NCBI RefSeq assembly: GCF_015594925.2
Contig: NZ_CP087590.1
Location: forward strand, 1,674,001 to 1,738,000
Length of the DNA: 64,000 nt
From: Vibrio sp. VB16
Lineage (GTDB): Bacteria; Pseudomonadota; Gammaproteobacteria; Enterobacterales; Vibrionaceae
Reading direction: 5' to 3'
Part shown: in pieces, positions 26,465-35,240 of the stretch
Layout of the letters: each line of letters opens with the position of its first letter
How positions within the stretch are numbered: the first letter of the stretch is position 1
Program-made: the position numbers and the translations under genes
Notes under the pieces: generated by a model
The model's input: the letters and a program-made list of their open reading frames with translations, nothing else
Databases searched by the model: none
What the model was told of the DNA's origin: nothing

Positions 26465-26871
26465 CTCATCTATTTACTATCTGAACACAAGCGGTGTTTA
26501 CCATGCATTAAGTCTAGCGAGTATAAATGAACCGTCACGAGCTCTCATCTATTTACTATCTGAACACAAGCGGTGTTTACCATGCATTAAGTCTAGCGAG
26601 TATAAATGAACCGTCACGAGCTCTCATCTATTTACTATCTGAACACAAGCGGTGTTTACCATGCATTAAGTCTAGCGAGTATAAATGAACCGTCACGAGC
26701 TCTCATCTACTTACTATCTGAACACAAGCGGTGTTTACCATGCATTAAGTCTAGCGAGTATAAATGAACCGTCACGAGCTCTCATCTATTTACTATCTGA
26801 ACACAAGCGGTGTTTATCATGCATTAAGTCTAGCGAGTATAAATGAACCGTCACGAGCTCTTATCTATTTA
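26465..26871. repeat. Tandem repeat array, five 79-bp units plus partial ends
   Basis: Units start at 26465, 26544, 26623, 26702 and 26781, exactly 79 bp apart, and a degenerate start at 26860 runs into the lrgB stop codon. A degraded partial unit (AAAATGAACCG) precedes the first. Copies differ by only single bases (for example a C in unit 4 near 26710 and a T in unit 5 near 26817). Each unit has a small hairpin (AACAC-AAGCG-GTGTT) and a GAGCTC at the junction. Because 79 is not a multiple of 3, it is not coding. It fills the gap between lrgB and rhlE, both on the minus strand. Confidence 0.95.
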
Positions 26872-27557
26872 TTGATTAAAATATTTAGCCATTCTATATA
26901 AATGTAGACAATGGGTGCGAGAATAGAAGTAATTACACCACAAAGTACCAGCGCGAGTGAACTGAAAGCGGCATCTCGTTGATCTTTTTCAATGCAAGTT
27001 GCGGTTCCTAACGCATGGGAGACTGTCCCCATGGTTAGTCCTTTTGCAATAGGGTGACTAACCCCTAATACGCTGTAAATCGGGTACGCAAATATGGAAC
27101 CGAATACGCCAACTATTAATACCAATATTGCCGCGATTGCAGGCTCCCCACCTAGGTGACTGGAGACTTCCATCGCAATGGGTGTCGTAACAGATTTACC
27201 CATTATGCTTGCGACCAGAGTCATATCCGTCCCAAGTAAAACCGCAATGGTTGCCGAAGTTATCATCGATAAAGCACTACCAATGCCACAAGCGAGAAAT
27301 ATGATTTTCCAATGTCTTCTGATTTCTGGAAATTGTTCATATAACGGGTAGGCGAGGGCAACTACGGCGGGTTGCAGTAGGTAGGTGAATATTATGTTGT
27401 GCTGTTTATATTCCTCATATGGCATCTCTAAAATAATTAAAATGGGAATAATAATCAGTAAGCATATTAATAAGGGGTTCGCTAAGGGATGGTTAAGCTT
27501 CTTACTAATAAATCGAGCCACTAAGAATACGACGAAAGTGAGTGCAATCCAGATCAT
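26865..27557 (-). CDS. lrgB: LrgB/CidB family membrane protein
   Basis: A 230-residue integral membrane protein with about seven hydrophobic segments. The family motif is visible around residues 120-150 (GKSVTTPIAMEVSSHLGGEPA) and later HALGTATCIEKD. LrgB acts with LrgA; the pair has been linked to murein hydrolase control and, more recently, to pyruvate or glycolate-type transport in other bacteria. It overlaps lrgA by 4 bp (ATGA), so translation is coupled. The stop codon region matches the start of the tandem repeats. Confidence 0.9.
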   Translation of the reverse strand: MIWIALTFVVFLVARFISKKLNHPLANPLLICLLIIIPILIILEMPYEEYKQHNIIFTYLLQPAVVALAYPLYEQFPEIRRHWKIIFLACGIGSALSMITSATIAVLLGTDMTLVASIMGKSVTTPIAMEVSSHLGGEPAIAAILVLIVGVFGSIFAYPIYSVLGVSHPIAKGLTMGTVSHALGTATCIEKDQRDAAFSSLALVLCGVITSILAPIVYIYIEWLNILINK

Positions 27558-27916
27558 TTCTTAACCACCAAGATTTTTTCAAGCATCAGCGCAAGAAAAA
27601 CGGTCATTATAGCGGTGCCACCTACTGCGCTGGCGATTATCGGAAATGCGTTATCCATTAATAGTTGATAATGGTCGATTAACCCAGCACTGATAGGAAT
27701 GAAGAGCAAAATCATATATCGGATAAAAACATTAGCGCTCGGTTTTACCCATTCTGCTGGGATCAGCCCTGAAACCATTCCGGTAAAGAGCACTAGCATG
27801 CCAATTATACTTCCGGGTATAGAGATCGCTAACCAATGCTGAATCGCAGTGCCTATGGCTAGCGCTAATAAGATTAGCGCAAGTGAAACAATGTATTTAA
27901 GTATCGTTAATATCAT
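27554..27916 (-). CDS. lrgA: LrgA/CidA family membrane protein
   Basis: A 120-residue holin-like protein with four hydrophobic segments and the CidA/LrgA pattern LAISIPGSIIGMLVLFTGMV, then IPAEWVKPSANVFIRYM and LLFIPISAGLIDHY. It is thought to form the inner-membrane partner of LrgB. It starts just 2 bp after the sbcB stop and overlaps lrgB by 4 bp, making a tight sbcB-lrgA-lrgB transcript on the minus strand. Confidence 0.92.
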   Translation of the reverse strand: MILTILKYIVSLALILLALAIGTAIQHWLAISIPGSIIGMLVLFTGMVSGLIPAEWVKPSANVFIRYMILLFIPISAGLIDHYQLLMDNAFPIIASAVGGTAIMTVFLALMLEKILVVKK

Positions 27917-27918
27917 TT

Positions 27919-29352
27919 TTATGAGACGAGTTGTTCAACATATTTATACACGGACTTTAGAATAGCGAGTTTTTTCTCATCGCTTTCATGTTCGTGAGCG
28001 AGGTTTTCCAGATTGAGCATATAATCCGGAAGTGATGTTTCAAAATAGTCCCGGCAGTGGCGAGTCCATCGCTGTTGTTCTTCATCACTTAACGTCTCTA
28101 CATAATTGCGCGCTCTGTATTTAAACAAAAGCGGTGCGATACGTTTATCGCCAAATTGTATGTCTAGTACAGCCAAGTTTTCGGGTTTTGCTTCTAGAAT
28201 GATATCCATCGCCGCTCTATCTGAAGGCGTAAAAAAACCGTCATAAAGCTGGTTATCTACATTGTCGTTATCCGCATAATCTCTATCTATCGAGTATAAA
28301 TCTATCAGTTTTTCGCGAATCTCTGGATGCTGCTTTAGTCTAGCAAGGTTCTGAAGGCACTCTTCTCTGTTTATGCCGATTCGTTCTGCGTTCTCAGCTG
28401 TGAGCGTTTTGGCAGGGGCCAAAATTGGGCATTTATTTAAGTGCACCAACTTTAAAGGGATAGGCTGTTGTCCGGCTTCAAGGTCTGCTCGTTTAGTGTA
28501 CATACGTTCGCGTATTTGATCTGAACTCAGCTCCAAAAGTGGCGTTGGATCCATGGCAAGGTTAATCATAATGACAGCATTCTGATTTTTTGGATGCCAT
28601 GCCATTGGTACAACCCAACTGGTATTTGAGCAACCAACACCGAACATCCCGGATACATGGACAAGAGGCGTCATGTTGATGATATCCACTAACTCATTTA
28701 GCTTTCGCTTGTGGCGCATGCTAAAAAGGTAATCGAATAATTTTGGTTGGGCTGCCTTCAATTTTTTTGCAAGCTCTATTGTGGCGATGACATCTGCCAT
28801 CGCATCGTGAGCATTCTCGTGCTCGATACCGTTTTCAACTGAGAGCTTTTCTAATTTGAAACTCGGGAAACCTTCATCATCGACAGGCCAGTTTATTCCT
28901 TCAGGACGAAGTGCGTAGCACGTTCTCATTACATCCAAAAGGTCCCAGCGGGAATTACCATTCTTCCAACTCCATGCGTATGGGTCAAAAAAATTACGGT
29001 ATAGTGTGTAACGTGTTACTTCATCATCGAATCGAATACTGTTATAACCCAAACTGGTGGTGTTTGGGGTTGAAAGAGCGTCGTGGATTCGTCGAATAAA
29101 TTCTGGTTCAGGCAAACCTTGTTGGACGGCTTTCTGTGGTGTGATGCGAGTGATAAGTGCGGCTTCTGGTGACGGTAGATAATCAACAGGTGGCTGACAA
29201 TAGATGACAAGAGGCTCGCCAATAATATTGAAATCCATATCGGTACGAACGCCAGCAAATTGACTAGGCCTATCTTTTGAAGGGCTTATCCCCCAGGTTT
29301 CATAGTCGAACCAGAAGAATGTAGGCTGTTCGTTGTTTTTATAATTTGTCAT
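27919..29352 (-). CDS. sbcB: Exodeoxyribonuclease I
   Basis: 477 residues against 475 in E. coli. The DEDDh nuclease active site is recognised: FFWFDYETWG (D16, E18), TSLGYNSIRFDDEVTRYTLY, and ENAHDAMADVIATIELAKKL with the His-Asp pair. The SH3-like and helical C-terminal domains follow. It degrades single-stranded DNA 3' to 5', binds SSB, and takes part in recombination and mismatch repair. It heads the sbcB-lrgA-lrgB unit; no functional tie to lrgAB is known. Confidence 0.96.
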   Translation of the reverse strand: MTNYKNNEQPTFFWFDYETWGISPSKDRPSQFAGVRTDMDFNIIGEPLVIYCQPPVDYLPSPEAALITRITPQKAVQQGLPEPEFIRRIHDALSTPNTTSLGYNSIRFDDEVTRYTLYRNFFDPYAWSWKNGNSRWDLLDVMRTCYALRPEGINWPVDDEGFPSFKLEKLSVENGIEHENAHDAMADVIATIELAKKLKAAQPKLFDYLFSMRHKRKLNELVDIINMTPLVHVSGMFGVGCSNTSWVVPMAWHPKNQNAVIMINLAMDPTPLLELSSDQIRERMYTKRADLEAGQQPIPLKLVHLNKCPILAPAKTLTAENAERIGINREECLQNLARLKQHPEIREKLIDLYSIDRDYADNDNVDNQLYDGFFTPSDRAAMDIILEAKPENLAVLDIQFGDKRIAPLLFKYRARNYVETLSDEEQQRWTRHCRDYFETSLPDYMLNLENLAHEHESDEKKLAILKSVYKYVEQLVS

Positions 29353-29449
29353 AGACTCTAATTAACCGCTTTAAATCCCTTACTGGCGGCGATTATATTT
29401 CATTTTGAACAGTAATTTTTGGTTTATTTGCTCTTATTCTATCAAACGG

Positions 29450-30157
29450 TCAACTTGGTACTTGATATTCCATCAACATCGTATGAATTTCTTTTGAATT
29501 TAGTGTGCAGTAATTGTCCGATGGGTGGTGTGTTGGTTTAACTAACGAAAATATCATTGCTTTGGCAACCGCACTGGCTCGTATAGGCTTGAAGTTTGCT
29601 AATGGGCCGAGAAGGAATGGACGAAGAGCCCACAGCACTTTCTGTAAGACTTGTTCATCTGCCCTTGGATTGTCTCGGGCACCCTTTAGCGGGCCTGGAC
29701 GTACAAAAACCAAGCGTTCGAAGTCAAGCTTCAGGAGGTTTTGTTCCATTCTGCCTTTGCATTTTAGGTAGTTAGAAAGTGATTGAGCGTTAGCGCCATA
29801 GCTTGAGACAACCGCGATTCTTTTTACACCCAGTAGTTTCATGGTTTGTGCAACCTGAGTAACCAATTCTACGTCTATCTGAGCGAGGGCATGCTTACTC
29901 CCTGCTTGTTTCATCGTAGTGCCGAGACATATAAAACCAAAATCGGGCGAGGGAGATTGCTCATTCCATTGTGTCATCGCTAAATTTGGATGTTGAACTT
30001 GAGTGAGTTTGTCATGTTGTACTGATAGCGGTTTTCTGACCAAAGCCGTCACTGTTGGTATTGAAGGTAAGGTTAACAATTGCTCCAATAACTGCGAACC
30101 AATTAAACCTGATGCCCCTGCGATAATGGCATGTGCTCCGTCACCAAAACTGTCCAT
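29450..30157 (-). CDS. NAD(P)H-binding atypical short-chain dehydrogenase
   Basis: ATG 30157 is preferred to TTG 30160 because AGAGG is placed correctly; 235 residues. The N-terminal Rossmann motif is AIIAGASGLIGSQLLEQLL (GxSGxxG). Further SDR features are FICLGTTMKQAGS, VSSYGAN and the YLKCKGRMEQ (YxxxK) region, then VRPGPLKG. This group (HTATIP2/YwnB-like) usually binds NADP but substrates are mostly unknown. It stands alone on the minus strand, divergent from the flavin reductase gene. Confidence 0.85.
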   Translation of the reverse strand: MDSFGDGAHAIIAGASGLIGSQLLEQLLTLPSIPTVTALVRKPLSVQHDKLTQVQHPNLAMTQWNEQSPSPDFGFICLGTTMKQAGSKHALAQIDVELVTQVAQTMKLLGVKRIAVVSSYGANAQSLSNYLKCKGRMEQNLLKLDFERLVFVRPGPLKGARDNPRADEQVLQKVLWALRPFLLGPLANFKPIRASAVAKAMIFSLVKPTHHPSDNYCTLNSKEIHTMLMEYQVPS

Positions 30158-30476
30158 CAATAACCTCTATAATATTTTGTACTCATGCATACCATTTCTG
30201 CCTGAACTAACAATAACTTATTTAAGCTATTAGTCAATTTGATCGCGTTGAGACGGTATCAACTCAATGAAATAAAAATAGGTAATGTTTAGTGCGTGAG
30301 AGTGTGCCAGAAGCTACACTCTTTTTTAAGAATTCGATTCGCCCCAACGAATCATGTACATTAAGAAAAGCGCTTTATCGAAAAGATCATGCCTATTGGG
30401 GTTTGAAACATCGAATACATTTCATCTGCATGGTTAATAAATAGCATTGGTTTTATAGTACTAACAAGGAGCGGCT
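30158..30476. other. Intergenic region with an orphan plus-strand terminator
   Basis: 319 bp between two divergent genes. It should hold both promoters. The only structure is a terminator-like hairpin at 30299-30327 on the plus strand. No cobalamin riboswitch box was recognised, although cobT is the second gene downstream. Confidence 0.4.
30299..30327 (+). terminator. Orphan intrinsic terminator, possible leader attenuator or sRNA end
   Basis: AGAGTGT / ACACTCT stem with a 10-nt loop then six T. No plus-strand gene ends upstream. A weak -35/-10 like pair (TTGAGA near 30249, AATAAA 17 bp on) could give a transcript of about 45 nt. Confidence 0.55.
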
Positions 30477-31088
30477 ATGAATATTGATTTGAGTACCATT
30501 TCTCCCACTCAAATTTACCATTTAATGACTCAAACTGTCGTGCCTAGACCCATAGCATGGGTGCTGACAGAATCAGAAAACAGATCGTTCAATCTTGCCC
30601 CATTCTCTTTTTTTACGGCTGTTTCCAGTCAACCACCTTTACTTATGCTCTCTATTGGTAAAAAGCCGACGGGTGAAATTAAAGACACTACACGCAATAC
30701 TCTGGAAACGGGTAAGCTTGTTATTCATATATCAAGCGTTGGTTCGCAAGATGCCTTAACACGAACGTCTGCGAGTCTAGAGTATGGGGATTCGGAGGTA
30801 GACATAAACGAGATCGAGCTTACGGAATTTTCGGGATTCAGTTTACCGAGAGTCGCATCTTGTCCTATTGCTTTTGGTTGCTCCTTGTATCAGGTTCAGG
30901 ATATCGGAGATACTCCTCAGTCGTTATTGTTCGCTGAGATTGAAAAAATATATGTCAATGACTCAGTGATCAGTCAGGTTGACGAACGCCTTAAAATTGA
31001 CGCATTAAAAATTGACCCATTGTCTCGACTCGGCGGAAGTGAGTTTGTTTCATTGGATAAAATAATCTCGGTTGCCAGACCGAACTAG
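30477..31088 (+). CDS. Flavin reductase family (FMN-binding split barrel) protein
   Basis: A 203-residue protein of the DIM6/NTAB flavin reductase-like family. It opens with QIYHLMTQTVVPRPIAWVLT, then NLAPFSFFTAVSSQPPLLML and the KDTTRNTLETGKLVIHI block, all characteristic of the FMN-binding split barrel. It probably reduces or carries FMN. The next gene, cobT, starts 31 bp later on the same strand. FMN is the precursor of the lower ligand dimethylbenzimidazole used by CobT, but a link is only speculation. SD AAGGAG is well placed. Confidence 0.85.
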   Translation: MNIDLSTISPTQIYHLMTQTVVPRPIAWVLTESENRSFNLAPFSFFTAVSSQPPLLMLSIGKKPTGEIKDTTRNTLETGKLVIHISSVGSQDALTRTSASLEYGDSEVDINEIELTEFSGFSLPRVASCPIAFGCSLYQVQDIGDTPQSLLFAEIEKIYVNDSVISQVDERLKIDALKIDPLSRLGGSEFVSLDKIISVARPN

Positions 31089-31119
31089 CCCTAAATCACG
31101 CCAAGTAAAAGAAGACATT

Positions 31120-32148
31120 ATGCTAAACAAAAGATTTTCTACTGTTATCCAAAACCGAATCGATCAAAAGACCAAGCCGTTAGGCTCACTAGGGTTAGTC
31201 GAAGATGTCGCTTATCAGCTCGCTTTAATCCAAAGCCAAGGTAGAGAAGAAGCGGTAACCGACATAAGAATAAACAAACCAACAATGCTTGTATTTGCAG
31301 GGGACCATGGTATTGCCGACGAAAACGTGAGCATTGCTCCCAGTGAAGTAACTGCTCAAATGGTAATGAATTTTCTTGGTGGTGGGGCCGCTATCAACTG
31401 CTTCTGTCGAGTTAACAATATTGCGTTTAAAGTGGTCGATTGTGGCATTCTATGCCCCGTTGATTCGGAATCGGATCGACTGATATTGCAGAGGTTGGGC
31501 AAACGTACGAAGAATTTTGCAAACCAAAAGGCGATGGAACTTGATACAGTGAATAAGGGCCTAAATTTTGGAGCAAGTATAGTTAGCAACGTTATAGAAA
31601 ATGGTTCAAATTTGCTCATGTTTGGAGAGATGGGCATTGGAAACACCAGCAGTGCCGCCGCTATATTAAGCGCTATTTCAGGTAAAGACGCTCACGTATG
31701 TGTGGGGACAGGAACGGGTATTAATGAAGACCAACTTAAGGCCAAAGTAGCGTTAGTAACAAAAGGGGTTGTGCGCTGCAATGGTCAATCGACGAAAGAG
31801 ATACTATCCGAGGTTGGTGGATACGAGATTGTACAGATGGTCGGGGGATTTTTAGAAGCAGCGAAGCAGAATGTTCCCGTACTGGTCGACGGTTTCATAG
31901 TGAGTATTGCAGCTTATGCCGCCATTCAACTTAATCCTGAGTGTAGAGAGTGGATGATATTTGCTCACAAATCTGAAGAGCAAGGGCATCAACTTGTATT
32001 GTCAGAATTGAATGTACAGCCGCTACTAGATTTGGGGCTCAGGTTAGGTGAAGGAACAGGGGCGGCACTAGCGCTTCCTATTTTGCTCGCAGCTGCTGAG
32101 TTTTATAATAATATGGCGAGCTTTGAAAGCGCTGGTGTTACGGTTTAA
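31120..32148 (+). CDS. cobT: Nicotinate-nucleotide:DMB phosphoribosyltransferase
   Basis: ATG 31120 (MLNKRFSTVIQNRID) is chosen; the frame open at 31072 overlaps the previous gene. 342 residues, close to the family length of about 350. Conserved blocks are KPLGSLGLVEDVAYQLALIQ, VFAGDHGIADENVS, GEMGIGNTSSAAAI, and LRLGEGTGAALALPI containing the catalytic Glu. It activates 5,6-dimethylbenzimidazole to alpha-ribazole phosphate in cobalamin nucleotide-loop assembly. CobC and CobS for the next steps are encoded about 15 kb downstream. CobU is not in the window. Confidence 0.95.
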   Translation: MLNKRFSTVIQNRIDQKTKPLGSLGLVEDVAYQLALIQSQGREEAVTDIRINKPTMLVFAGDHGIADENVSIAPSEVTAQMVMNFLGGGAAINCFCRVNNIAFKVVDCGILCPVDSESDRLILQRLGKRTKNFANQKAMELDTVNKGLNFGASIVSNVIENGSNLLMFGEMGIGNTSSAAAILSAISGKDAHVCVGTGTGINEDQLKAKVALVTKGVVRCNGQSTKEILSEVGGYEIVQMVGGFLEAAKQNVPVLVDGFIVSIAAYAAIQLNPECREWMIFAHKSEEQGHQLVLSELNVQPLLDLGLRLGEGTGAALALPILLAAAEFYNNMASFESAGVTV

Positions 32149-32376
32149 ATGGCTTAAGTCATTGAGGTATGTCTCGAAAATATGAAATTTAATTATTAGA
32201 GATTGATTCATAAAGTTGAGAAAGTTACTCTGATAGGCTTGATGATCCTATAGCTAGAGTTAATGGGATGGATCAGTACTCACAAGTAAATGATTTGAGA
32301 GTAACTAAGCAGACTTTAGCGAATAATATTAATAGAACCAGATAGAACAAGACCTGATGTATTGAAGGAGTTACTC

Positions 32377-33408
32377 ATGGCACAAACGCTGTTTCGCCAA
32401 TCATTTTTATATGACAGCTTAAATCTAGATAACGAAGTGTTAGAACAAGAGGTTCAACTCCCTGCTGGCCCAACAATACGTCTGCTAAAACGTGGTGTTG
32501 TCGAAGTTATTCCTTATCAAGCGACAAACGATACGAAAGCGATTGTACTCTCGGCTGGTATTCATGGAGATGAAACAGCACCGATGGAATTACTTGATGC
32601 ATTGGTTAACGATATCATCGAGCAAAAAGTGACGGTGAAGCACAGGTGCTTGTTCTTATATGGTCACCCAAAAGCGACCAATCAACATTGTCGTTATATA
32701 GATGAAAATTTAAATCGGCTTTTTGATGGAAAGGAACGCCCAGAAACGGTCGAGACCAAAATAGCGGAAGAATTAAAAGAGACGCTAACCCAATTTTTTA
32801 ATGGTACTGAAGAGCATCAACGTTGGCATTTAGATTTGCACTGTGCGATACGTGGTTCTAAGCACTACACATTTGCCGTAAGTCCTAAGGTTGCGAAAGC
32901 AAAAAGTCGTAGCCGTGAACTCATTCAGTTTATAGAAAAGGCTAAAATTGAGTCAATTTTGCTTTCTAATGCACCAGCTACCACCTTCAGTTGGTTTAGT
33001 GCCGAGCAGTTTTCAGCTCAAGCGTTAACTCTAGAGTTGGGTAAGGTTGCTCCATTGGGTGAAAATGATCTTAGTTCAATTTCAAGCTTTGATAAGGCAT
33101 TACGAGGGCTTTTATCTGATCAGATGGACGCGATAGAAGCCTCACCAGTAGTGACGTATAGAGTGACTCAGACGATAAAGCGATTGACTGAAGATTTTGA
33201 CTTCAATTTCAGTGACGACGTTGAAAACTTTACTCAGTTTGAGCATGGTCAGGTACTTGGTCATGATGGTGAGAAGCTGTTGTTTGCGAAAGTAGACCAA
33301 GAAGCCATCGTGTTTCCAAACAAACATGTCGCGCTTGGTCAGAGAGCCGCTTTGATGGTGAGCCCGGTAGAAACATGGTTTCAAGACGATCAGTTAGTTT
33401 ATGATTAG
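32377..33408 (+). CDS. astE: Succinylglutamate desuccinylase (AstE)
   Basis: ATG 32377 with GGAG six bases upstream gives MAQTLFRQSFLYDSL, 343 residues. Zinc ligands of the AstE/aspartoacylase family are seen in LSAGIHGDETAPMELLDAL (H and E) and RWHLDLHCAIRG (H), with LTLELGKVAPLG holding the catalytic Glu. It releases succinate and glutamate in the last step of arginine succinyltransferase catabolism. The other ast genes are absent nearby, as is usual for vibrios, where astE stands apart. A terminator follows at once. Confidence 0.94.
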   Translation: MAQTLFRQSFLYDSLNLDNEVLEQEVQLPAGPTIRLLKRGVVEVIPYQATNDTKAIVLSAGIHGDETAPMELLDALVNDIIEQKVTVKHRCLFLYGHPKATNQHCRYIDENLNRLFDGKERPETVETKIAEELKETLTQFFNGTEEHQRWHLDLHCAIRGSKHYTFAVSPKVAKAKSRSRELIQFIEKAKIESILLSNAPATTFSWFSAEQFSAQALTLELGKVAPLGENDLSSISSFDKALRGLLSDQMDAIEASPVVTYRVTQTIKRLTEDFDFNFSDDVENFTQFEHGQVLGHDGEKLLFAKVDQEAIVFPNKHVALGQRAALMVSPVETWFQDDQLVYD

Positions 33409-33430
33409 ATATTTTTGAAATTGAATGAAT

Positions 33431-33460
33431 AACGCCGACGATGAATGTCGGCGTTTTTGT
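33431..33460 (+). terminator. Terminator of astE
   Basis: AACGCCGAC / GTCGGCGTT perfect 9-bp stem, 7-nt loop, then TTTTGTTTATT. Confidence 0.9.
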
Positions 33461-33648
33461 TTATTATCTTTAAACTATTGCCAAATGCCAATCTAGTTGC
33501 TTGATTTATATCAATAATTATTCGACCTAACATTGAAACCACGATCGATTTTAAGGCAGTAAGCACCGTTATAGTGCGAATGTTTACGTGTAAAATAAAC
33601 AGTTAAATAAAATGCCTATAAAAACAATTAGTTAAAAATATTCGTTTG

Positions 33649-33745
33649 TTGGCATGCTATTAGCAATATTAATATTGATACATTCTCGTTCTACTTTTGT
33701 TAGGCATTAGCGCCTTCTGTGGGCATTGCAGAAGGCGCATTTTTT
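33649..33745 (+). ncRNA. Candidate small RNA ending in an orphan terminator
   Basis: Between astE and the convergent pyrophosphohydrolase gene, a second strong terminator (GCGCCTTCTG / CAGAAGGCGC, 33710-33738, then A and seven T) appears after the astE terminator, so it must end some other transcript. A -35-like TTGGCA at 33649 is followed by AT-rich sequence with weak -10 candidates. No coding frame is present. A transcript of roughly 60-70 nt is expected if the promoter is real. The rest of the gap (33461-33648) is AT-rich and shows nothing else. Confidence 0.45.
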
Positions 33746-33768
33746 TGCCTGAAATAGAGCAATTAGAC

Positions 33769-34341
33769 TTAAAGTAACGGGGCAAGATCCGCTGGACGAT
33801 AGTTAACCGATTTCAATACCTTTCCTTTTCTGATGGTTTTTGCATCAGAAACAAAATCTTCGGCACATTTAGCAATAACGTAATGTCCTTTCTCTACTGC
33901 CATCAATGCAATACCTTGATTAGCATAAAACGTTTCCGTTTCTAGGTATTCGGCTTGGTCTTTGCAAACCTTGCTCATATTGCTTGAGTGGACTTCATCC
34001 CAACACGGAATAAAATCGATTTTCAGGTTAGTTGCGGCGTTAAGAAGAACGTCAATGAAATAGCTTATTGCTAGGTTATCTCCAACTTGGGTGTTCCCAA
34101 GGTGAACCAAACGGCCCATTAAAACGTAGACACTGTCGACTATAGCATCAGCTTGTTCAATTTTGCTGTCTGCTTCGGCTAATTCCGTTAACTCTTCAAT
34201 AATTAATGAGGAGTGTAAAGTGTCCAGTGTATCGCTCATGGATGCTTTGTCATTAACGGGAAGATCGAATGTCGCGCGAAACTCATTAATGTCACGGTAG
34301 ATATGATCGTAGATAGGCTGAGTTAATTTGGTTAGTTTCAT
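33769..34341 (-). CDS. MazG/PRA-PH-like nucleotide pyrophosphohydrolase
   Basis: ATG 34341 gives MKLTKLTQPIYDHIYRDINE and 190 residues; the upstream extension is not conserved-looking. The all-alpha NTP pyrophosphohydrolase metal site is visible: E49-E50-x2-E53 (IIEELTELAE), then D65-x3-D69 (QADAIVDSVYVLMG). Such enzymes remove pyrophosphate from (d)NTPs or phosphoribosyl-ATP. The C-terminal part (ANQGIALMAVEKGHYVIAK) is shared with annotated phosphoribosyl-ATP pyrophosphohydrolase-like proteins. Substrate unknown; house-cleaning is likely. Monocistronic. Confidence 0.8.
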   Translation of the reverse strand: MKLTKLTQPIYDHIYRDINEFRATFDLPVNDKASMSDTLDTLHSSLIIEELTELAEADSKIEQADAIVDSVYVLMGRLVHLGNTQVGDNLAISYFIDVLLNAATNLKIDFIPCWDEVHSSNMSKVCKDQAEYLETETFYANQGIALMAVEKGHYVIAKCAEDFVSDAKTIRKGKVLKSVNYRPADLAPLL

Positions 34342-34516
34342 TTTTCGCGTCCATATAAGATAAGTTGAGCGGATAATAACACATTTTATTTTATTTCTTA
34401 GACGGTGACCAGATGGCATTTTCAATACGATTAATTAACTATACTTGAACCTGTTATGGGGTAGGTTATTATTACGTCTAGTAAAAATACGCCCATTCTA
34501 AGAGTGAGATACGAAT

Positions 34517-34876
34517 ATGGATCATGTTGAACATTGGACTGCTTATTTATTATCGTTACCAGGTTCCGAACAGAGTTATCCTTTCGGACCTGAAACCCTC
34601 GTTTTTAAAGTGAAAGAAAAAATGTTTGCCTTGATTGGTTACCGAAATGGCAAATATTTTATCAATTTGAAGGCGATACCGGATAATGTTTTATTTCTTT
34701 CAGAACAGAACGATTCTATTACTCTTGGCTACCATATGAATAAAAAACATTGGGTGTCGGTAGAGTTAGGCCACAGTGAAAATGAAGGGATGCTGAAAGG
34801 GTTAGTCGACGATTCCTATTTACTTGTGAAATCGTCATTAACCAAAAAACGACAGGCTGAACTAGATGCGTTATAA
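34517..34876 (+). CDS. MmcQ/YjbR family protein
   Basis: A 119-residue protein of the YjbR fold. It has the usual opening WTAYLLSLPGSEQSYPFGPE, the middle VFKVKEKMFALIGYRNGKYF and the late block GYHMNKKHWVSVEL. These proteins have a double-wing DNA-binding-like fold (CyaY-like), but their role is not settled. It stands alone, convergent with the glutaredoxin-like gene. Confidence 0.87.
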   Translation: MDHVEHWTAYLLSLPGSEQSYPFGPETLVFKVKEKMFALIGYRNGKYFINLKAIPDNVLFLSEQNDSITLGYHMNKKHWVSVELGHSENEGMLKGLVDDSYLLVKSSLTKKRQAELDAL

Positions 34877-34918
34877 CGCAATTTTCTGCAGGGATAATTC
34901 AGTTGTTGGAACGATAAT

Positions 34919-35152
34919 TTAATTCTTGGAGCTATAAATACTATCAAAGTTTTTAGCATTCCAGCCAATCATAACCTGATCACCAATTTTAAGTACTGGT
35001 ACAGAACGCGCGCCCATCGCCTCGAGTTCTTTGCGACCTCGCTGCATCTTGGCGTTGGTTAATCGGTACTTAATTCCTTTTGAATCAAGGTGTTTTTGTG
35101 CGTCCTTGCAGTGAGGACATTTGTCGTTTACGTATAAGACGACTCTTTTCAT
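34919..35152 (-). CDS. Glutaredoxin-like protein with CPHC motif
   Basis: ATG 35152 gives a compact 77-residue glutaredoxin fold (MKRVVLYVNDKCPHCKDAQ). The active site is CPHC at about residues 12-15, rather than CPYC, and the cis-proline block is ARSVPVLKIGDQVMIGW. It would be a thiol-disulfide oxidoreductase in the cytoplasm. The longer frame from 35242 overlaps the divergent YgjP gene and is not used. Divergent from that gene by 88 bp. Confidence 0.85.
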   Translation of the reverse strand: MKRVVLYVNDKCPHCKDAQKHLDSKGIKYRLTNAKMQRGRKELEAMGARSVPVLKIGDQVMIGWNAKNFDSIYSSKN

Positions 35153-35240
35153 GATGTTTCCTGCTGTTAAATAGTAGGTGGTTAGAGTAAGTTTCTTGGG
35201 ACTGACGTATAATAACGCTTTTATTATCTGAATTTCTATC

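Noticed and set aside
26465..26871. CRISPR array
   Set aside because: The 79-bp units are contiguous with no unique spacers and no cas genes are near; it is a plain tandem repeat.
30158..30476. Cobalamin riboswitch before the flavin reductase-cobT genes
   Set aside because: No B12-box or conserved core was recognised; the same holds for 46702-47033 before cobC.
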